Of a stretch of DNA of 64,000 nucleotides, positions 58,395-64,000 are shown piece after piece. Within the stretch, counting starts at the first letter, position 1. Every line of letters starts with the position of its first letter. The notes beneath the pieces are model-generated. The model saw only the letters and a list, made by a program, of their open reading frames with translations. It made no database searches and was not told where the DNA came from. The translations under genes and the position numbers were made by a program. Source of the stretch: Candidatus Poribacteria bacterium (GTDB lineage: Bacteria > Poribacteria > WGA-4E > WGA-3G); the NCBI GenBank assembly GCA_022821065.1, contig JAJEEK010000109.1, forward strand, positions 62,001-126,000, read 5' to 3'.

Positions 58395-60284
58395 CTACTC
58401 AAAAGCATTCGCCACCGCAACCAGATCAAGGATATTAATAACCCCATCCTTATTCACATCTGCGTGTCGATCACTGGGATTCAGTGTTCCGATATGCTGT
58501 GCGACGAGTGTGAGGTCGAGGATGTTGACGACTCCATCGCTGTTAACGTCGCCAAATCTGTAGTTTTGCCGTTCTCTTACAAGTTCCAGTAATCTATGTG
58601 TTTTAACGCGGTCGGGGTCTAAATCCGATATTCCCACAAGGTTTAGGAATGGGCGCGCATGCCACATTTCATATTTTTCTTGATTTTCTTCAAAGTTTGC
58701 ATCTCTATCAGGGTTTGGCACGCCGAGATGTCCATAGCGTAGCACATAAGGCGAGAATAAAAAGGAACTGATCGGGTGCGGATGCTCTTTGGGCGAAGCA
58801 GGCAATCGTGCTAAACTTTCGTATAAAAAGGTGACTTCATGAAGACCTTCCCCACCCAACACAACACCAGGCATGGCTGCTCTGAGTTCTTGATGAAGTC
58901 GTATACTCCCCTCTGGCACTGTCAAGCCGTCAATCGGCACATTGTTTATCATGAAATGGCTAATGTCAAGATGAAAGGCATCCACAGGGTAAGTCTCCCA
59001 TACACTTTTTACGCGATCCACCAGCAACTTTCTAAACTCGCTTGACGCGGGATTGATCCAAGCATACTGTCGGTGCAATGGGTATTCATCACTCAATCTC
59101 GATCCTATCTTTTTACCTGTTTGCGGGTGGTACGTTTGGTATTTCTCAAATACCGCATAAAGCGGGTTAGACAGTGAAACGGCTACCACATTCACGTGTG
59201 GCATCACTCTGAAACCATAGCGTTTAGCCTCCCTAAAAAAGACCTCAAAATTGGCGAAACTCGTTACAGGTGTATAATCGGGATAATTGAGTGCCCAACC
59301 GGATTCTCGCCAGTCAATGACATATAAGAGTGTTTTTTTTGGATCTACGAGTCGACTGAGTTTCTCTAAAATGCCTGCCTCCATATCCACTGGATAAAAA
59401 GGGAAATTTACGATCAGTTCAATATCATTCACCCATGCCGGCATCTGGGTGCGATCAGCAGGTTTGAATGCCTTGTGCATCCATTCTCTATATGCAAGTG
59501 CTGGTACTTGCCAATCGCCTTGGTAGGCGTTCAATCGCCATGTCCCTGTTGTGGCCTGTTTGTGTTGATCGTAAGGCACGGGCGGATGTTGCCCAAGAGA
59601 AACAATAAAACTCCCACCTTCGGATACATATTCAAGTGTTTTAAACTGGTATTGGGTATCATCGCTACGAACAAAAACACCACCGTGTTGTCCTTGAAGG
59701 ATCGCAAGTTGTGCTTCCCAACTGCTCATTGGATAGGAGTACGTATCGGAATCATTTCTATTCCGCGAAATGATCCTACCACCACGAGTAGGAAGGATAA
59801 CTTCTACCGCTGCGTGTGAAAGATTTGAGAACCCCCATATAATATGTTCAATACCACCTACTTTTGATACCCCTTTTTGGCGGATAAGCAGATCACCTGT
59901 TTCTGCATCTATGCTGATAAACAAGTGAAACATCATATCGTTGTCTCGCGGAACACTCCAGCTATCCTGATAGATCAGTTCGCATTGTAGCGGTGAAAGT
60001 TGCCTTATCTCTGGTGTGATCTCATGGACCCTTAGAGCTCGTCCTTCCACGACAAGCCGTGTGAGCCGTGTGTGCGCTTCAAACTCACCTTGGGTATAGG
60101 TTTCCTTGGTGAGTTTGTTATGAAAATGCATCAGCACACCATTTTCAAAGCGTGCTACATACCGATCCGTCTCCGCAAGCACTTCGCCCCCTTCACTGAT
60201 CGCCAAAGTGTTCGCCAACCCAGCAGCCACCAAAACAAACTGTAGTATCAAAATATGGACACATTTACTCCAGATATTTCTCAC
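58395..60284 (-). CDS. secreted glycoside-hydrolase-like protein (DUF6259-like) with C-terminal dockerin type I
   Basis: Signal peptide; TIM-barrel-like central region; FGDVNSDGVVNILDLTLVAQHIG..DVNKDGVINILDLVAVANAFE. Confidence 0.85.
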   Translation of the reverse strand: MRNIWSKCVHILILQFVLVAAGLANTLAISEGGEVLAETDRYVARFENGVLMHFHNKLTKETYTQGEFEAHTRLTRLVVEGRALRVHEITPEIRQLSPLQCELIYQDSWSVPRDNDMMFHLFISIDAETGDLLIRQKGVSKVGGIEHIIWGFSNLSHAAVEVILPTRGGRIISRNRNDSDTYSYPMSSWEAQLAILQGQHGGVFVRSDDTQYQFKTLEYVSEGGSFIVSLGQHPPVPYDQHKQATTGTWRLNAYQGDWQVPALAYREWMHKAFKPADRTQMPAWVNDIELIVNFPFYPVDMEAGILEKLSRLVDPKKTLLYVIDWRESGWALNYPDYTPVTSFANFEVFFREAKRYGFRVMPHVNVVAVSLSNPLYAVFEKYQTYHPQTGKKIGSRLSDEYPLHRQYAWINPASSEFRKLLVDRVKSVWETYPVDAFHLDISHFMINNVPIDGLTVPEGSIRLHQELRAAMPGVVLGGEGLHEVTFLYESLARLPASPKEHPHPISSFLFSPYVLRYGHLGVPNPDRDANFEENQEKYEMWHARPFLNLVGISDLDPDRVKTHRLLELVRERQNYRFGDVNSDGVVNILDLTLVAQHIGTLNPSDRHADVNKDGVINILDLVAVANAFE

Positions 60285-60317
60285 AACCTTATTACCTTCT
60301 TATGTTATTTCGTGTTT

Positions 60318-60420
60318 CTATTCAAAAGCATTCGTCACAATCACCAAGTCCTGAATATTAACAACACCATCACCGTTTAAGTCCGGCTCCGCTTCACTAA
60401 ACGCATTTGCCACAGCATAC
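60318..60420 (-). pseudogene. orphan dockerin-repeat tail remnant
   Basis: Minus-strand reading YAVANAFSEAEPDLNGDGVVNIQDLVIVTNAFE* with no attached upstream ORF. Confidence 0.75.
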
Positions 60421-60513
60421 GACCTACTTTCGTAGCACACCATTTCTGTGGTTCTGTTGTTTTGTTTTCGGTTTGAAAACCATGTTAGCACCCTCTTGAC
60501 AAGACATTCATCT

Positions 60514-62391
60514 TCAATTCAAAGCGTTTGCAACGATCACAAGATCCAAAATGTTCACAACACCATCAAAGTTGAAATCAAATTTTAAATCGGAGTCTAT
60601 TGAAATACCAAAAGCGTTTGCAATGATCACAAGGTCCAAAATGTTCACAATACCATCGAAGTTCAAATCTTCACGAGGGCTATTCACCATCTGTTCTAAT
60701 TCTTCCCAAAATTCGGCATTTGAAGAGGTGCGATGCAGTATAGAAATCGCTTGTTGTATTTCCAGATGATGCTCAAAATAATACCGGATTGTCGGAATCA
60801 CGGGTACCTGTTTATACGTCTTAATATGTGCGTTCAATATTTCCAGTTCTTGTGCTTTATATCTGTCCCCCAAATAGGCAAAAGTACCGCTATAAGCAAG
60901 GGACCACTGCGAAAATAAGAAATCCGTGATCGGGTGCGGATCTCCGTAATCCAAATTGTCCGCGGTCCCATAAAAAGCGACATACGGAGCTGTCACCGCG
61001 TGAATAAATTCGCCAGAAAAAACAATATCTGGCATCGCTTCAATAAGTTCTTCATGTAAAAGCATGTTCCCTTGAATTGGTGTCAATCCATCAATTTTAG
61101 CGTGATTTCTGATAAGTCCGTTACCGTCAAGATGGATAGCATCAATGTTATATGTCTCTTGCACGTTTTTCAATAATTGCACGTAATATTCTCTATAACT
61201 TGAAGCTGCAGAATTTATATAGGCGGGGCCTCCCTGTTCCAATTCCCATCCCTGTATGTTTCCATCGCCATCTCGATAGAAATAGGGTTCCCACTCAGCG
61301 TACCGCGGGTGGTCTTGATCAACAAACGGAAAACCTGCATAGACCATTACCCTAAACCCGAGAGCCTTTGCCTTAGATACAAACGATCCGAAGTGTTCCT
61401 GTCTCCAACCGCCGCGACAGTAAATTAACACATTTTGCGGGTTGATCTGTTGTGGTAAAAAATCTAACATTCTAATGTAGTTGCGATTCAGTGAACAGTA
61501 CATAACAACGAGTTGAATATCTCTAACCCACGCCGGCGGACGAGCGACACGCGATTCATTTCGCTCCATCATCCCTTGACGATACCTTTCCGCAGGCACC
61601 TGCCAATCGCCCCTATATGTATTAAATCTCCAAATCGCTGAAGTAATATGTTGACGATTTTCAAAAGGGAGGAAATTGTGCGTGTTAAAAGCAATAGCGA
61701 AGAGATTTGGCTTTTTTCTCTCTGGCCAGTGACCGAGTGCTTTAAATTGATCTGTTTCATCCTCACTCATCACAAAACATCCGCCCAATGTTCCTTGCAC
61801 GACAGCAAGAGGGGCTTCCCATAGACCCGGATACATCCAATACAAATCCACTGTGTGTTCTTCACTCATTATGTTTCCGCTGCGTCCTGGCACAATCGGA
61901 GAGACCTGATCATAGTCTAAATTTCCGATTCCCCATCCGATAGTGGAAATTCCTGTTTGATCAGAAAAACCCTCCTGTCTAATTATTAAATCTCCAGTGG
62001 GCACATCAATAACCACCCACATAATAAGTGTACTCTGATGCCACCGAGCCGTCAACTTCACTGCTAAGGGTGAAATCTTTTCAACTTCTAAGGACTCAGC
62101 ACCACCTATTTCCCACTCAGGTTCCAAGTAATCTTCACGGTCTATTTCTGACTTATGGAACTGGGGCCCACGCATCCCTGAAAGTCTTGCATCTGGCCTT
62201 CCTGAAAGTGTATAAGTTTCTTGAGTGAGTTTGTTATGCACGTGTATGACGTTACCATTTCTAAACCGCACCTGATAGCGATCCGTTTCAGCGAAAATAT
62301 CACCCGCTTCGTCAACCAAAAGTGTATTAGAATAGCCATCACCGACAAAGATAAAAAGCAACACAACAATCGCAATTATCAACTTTCGCAT
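60514..62391 (-). CDS. secreted glycoside-hydrolase-like protein (paralogue of 58395) with C-terminal dockerin type I
   Basis: Signal peptide; AETDRYQVRFRNGNVIHVHNKLTQETYT shared with the 58395 CDS; LNFDGIVNILDLVIIANAFG..FNFDGVVNILDLVIVANALN. Confidence 0.85.
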   Translation of the reverse strand: MRKLIIAIVVLLFIFVGDGYSNTLLVDEAGDIFAETDRYQVRFRNGNVIHVHNKLTQETYTLSGRPDARLSGMRGPQFHKSEIDREDYLEPEWEIGGAESLEVEKISPLAVKLTARWHQSTLIMWVVIDVPTGDLIIRQEGFSDQTGISTIGWGIGNLDYDQVSPIVPGRSGNIMSEEHTVDLYWMYPGLWEAPLAVVQGTLGGCFVMSEDETDQFKALGHWPERKKPNLFAIAFNTHNFLPFENRQHITSAIWRFNTYRGDWQVPAERYRQGMMERNESRVARPPAWVRDIQLVVMYCSLNRNYIRMLDFLPQQINPQNVLIYCRGGWRQEHFGSFVSKAKALGFRVMVYAGFPFVDQDHPRYAEWEPYFYRDGDGNIQGWELEQGGPAYINSAASSYREYYVQLLKNVQETYNIDAIHLDGNGLIRNHAKIDGLTPIQGNMLLHEELIEAMPDIVFSGEFIHAVTAPYVAFYGTADNLDYGDPHPITDFLFSQWSLAYSGTFAYLGDRYKAQELEILNAHIKTYKQVPVIPTIRYYFEHHLEIQQAISILHRTSSNAEFWEELEQMVNSPREDLNFDGIVNILDLVIIANAFGISIDSDLKFDFNFDGVVNILDLVIVANALN

Positions 62392-62789
62392 TGTCCTTCC
62401 CCCAGGCCCGGTAGGTGCGGTTTCCTAACCGCATCGGACTTCACAATAAATTACCAAATTAATATATAACCTTCAGAAGGAGTTCTTTAATGAGTATTGT
62501 ATCACTTTTCTGTAAAACTGACGACTTTTTTTAGCATACGAAGCACATTTGGTACCCGCTTGAGGACGGTAAACCCACGGAAATCCGCGGGTGTTCCCGA
62601 AGTCTACATCCCACTTATCAATGAGAAAGACGACCTGTTAGGTTTTGAGTTGATCCCGGGAATACTGATGACCGTCACCCTCTTTGGGAGTTGTCTCGGG
62701 ATAGGTTCTTCGTATCTCTGAGCTTCAGGGAAACAGCGACTTACCTGTGATTTTCTAACGGATAAACTTTTTTCAAAATCACGTTGTTT

Positions 62790-64000
62790 CTATTCAAAAG
62801 CACTTGCGACAATAACCAAATCCTGTATATTTACAACGCCATCACCATTCAGGTCAGGTTCTGCTTTGCCAAAAGCATTTGCGACAATAACCAAATCCTG
62901 TATATTTATGACATCATCACCGTTGACATCCGCGAATGCCCCAGTTTCTTGTTTTAGATACATTTCACCATCCAAATCGGGGAGCGTGTGTGTTATACTT
63001 GTAATACCACTTTCTACACCGGTGGCTTGCATCGGGAGTTGGATTTCTTGTTCCGTCCCGCTGCGATTATAGACCGCCCAGCCGTTGGTGAACTCACGGA
63101 TAAATAACCCCTCGCGATTCTCATAAAGCTGTCCTTTCTCTCCTATCGGACGGCCTAAGTCGGCATCATAGAAGTCGTACCAGTAGTTTGAATGATCAAG
63201 ACCGTTATTCCAAAGAACATATCCGTTGGAAAAAACTAAACTCATTGCTGTAAAGATTCGCATAAATCTGCGGTTTGTCGGGCTATCCGGGGGTTCGTTG
63301 GGATTCCCCCAACCCTCCAAGCAATTTGCCTGTGGTTCGCGAAGATTCTCTTCCGCCCATCTCAAGGTATCTTCAACACCAAGAAGTCCTTCCCTCGAAT
63401 AGCCATCACTCCGATTGCCACCATCTCTGAGAGTTTCCATAAAAAGACCATTGACATATTTCGCAGAAATCGGAATTTTTCCGCGGTTGGGATTGACGAA
63501 GATCAAAAAATCATCGCCAGCATATTCCCGTATACGATAGAGTATTGAAAGTAAAGCATCTATCTGAGAACGTGTTGACCGCAGTTGTCCTGTCGACGCG
63601 CTTAGCATAGATCCGTCTTCCTTATACCAATCGAGCATAATTCCGTCAAAGAGTCCGCATCTTGCTATTGTTAGTGCCTTTTCTACAATCCAATCTTGTG
63701 CACCCGGGAGCGTAAAATCAATCATACCCGCGTTCCAACCTAACTCATATACCCGGTTTCCTTCGGTATCTCTCATCCAATAGGGCCAATCGTCAGGCTG
63801 ATCATCTTTACCAACATAAAGGAGAGGTGTCGCAACAATGAAAAGCATATTTGGGTTTAGAGCCATAAATTGATCGCGAATCTGTTGTGCTCTATCAAGG
63901 TCTCCCAAGATACGCACCTCAGGTCTTTCTGGTATAGAAGTGTCTAATCCTGCAAATTTAAATACATGATTTTCGGCACCCGTTATCACGAGATCATAAT
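62790..64000 (-). CDS. putative glycosidase with C-terminal dockerin type I (5' end beyond the window)
   Basis: DGIMLDWYKEDG; FLIFVNPNRGKIP; ADVNGDDVINIQDLVIVANAFG..DLNGDGVVNIQDLVIVASAFE; reading frame stays open to the window edge. Confidence 0.8.
   Translation of the reverse strand, partial: YDLVITGAENHVFKFAGLDTSIPERPEVRILGDLDRAQQIRDQFMALNPNMLFIVATPLLYVGKDDQPDDWPYWMRDTEGNRVYELGWNAGMIDFTLPGAQDWIVEKALTIARCGLFDGIMLDWYKEDGSMLSASTGQLRSTRSQIDALLSILYRIREYAGDDFLIFVNPNRGKIPISAKYVNGLFMETLRDGGNRSDGYSREGLLGVEDTLRWAEENLREPQANCLEGWGNPNEPPDSPTNRRFMRIFTAMSLVFSNGYVLWNNGLDHSNYWYDFYDADLGRPIGEKGQLYENREGLFIREFTNGWAVYNRSGTEQEIQLPMQATGVESGITSITHTLPDLDGEMYLKQETGAFADVNGDDVINIQDLVIVANAFGKAEPDLNGDGVVNIQDLVIVASAFE

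Noticed and set aside
62497-62721. 74-aa ORF ending PEVYIPLINEKDDLLGFELIPGILMTVTLFGSCLGIGSSYL
   Set aside because: May be a gene fragment but I could not assign a family; left uncalled.

Overview
This 64 kb window is a bacterial chromosome segment. The gene repertoire (many Gfo/Idh/MocA oxidoreductases, PhyH dioxygenases, LamG and dockerin secreted proteins, SDRs, sugar-phosphate isomerases) resembles Candidatus Poribacteria or a related sponge/marine heterotroph; that assignment is an inference from memory, not a search. About 50 CDSs are supportable. No rRNA, tRNA or CRISPR array was recognised. Main observations: (1) A B12-type radical SAM gene at 47258 appears truncated by the ORF caller. 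Its in-frame TGA (48620-48622) is followed by 14 sense codons, giving ...ITEAWFC-U-AEPTEGQLAPIQFF*, which matches the CUAEP-tail radical SAM selenoprotein pattern, with a small SECIS-like hairpin downstream. (2) An ECF sigma factor is fused through a TM segment to an M16-peptidase-like domain whose catalytic Glu and a zinc-ligand Glu are both substituted. An intact HxxEH paralogue lies immediately upstream. (3) Five secreted proteins with different folds share a ~20-residue C-terminal module (LAVxPxxKLxxxWGxxKxx), a possible sorting or anchoring tag. (4) Four lipoproteins share a lipobox-proximal motif (CERVxxVV-like). (5) A SodC-like lipoprotein lacks the Zn ligands and carries a large insertion. 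(6) Five tandem Gfo/Idh/MocA paralogues, one with a broken Rossmann Gly motif. (7) A 366-bp MITE-like element with 18-bp perfect TIRs and 8-bp TSDs sits at the 5' end of a Phd antitoxin/restriction-modification gene pair. (8) Three copies of a ~122-bp TIR element each lie just upstream of a gene. (9) A DNA methyltransferase carries a degenerate HNH domain. (10) Several gene remnants were reconstructed by eye (two that kept both termini, an orphan dockerin tail, an ABC permease C-terminus).
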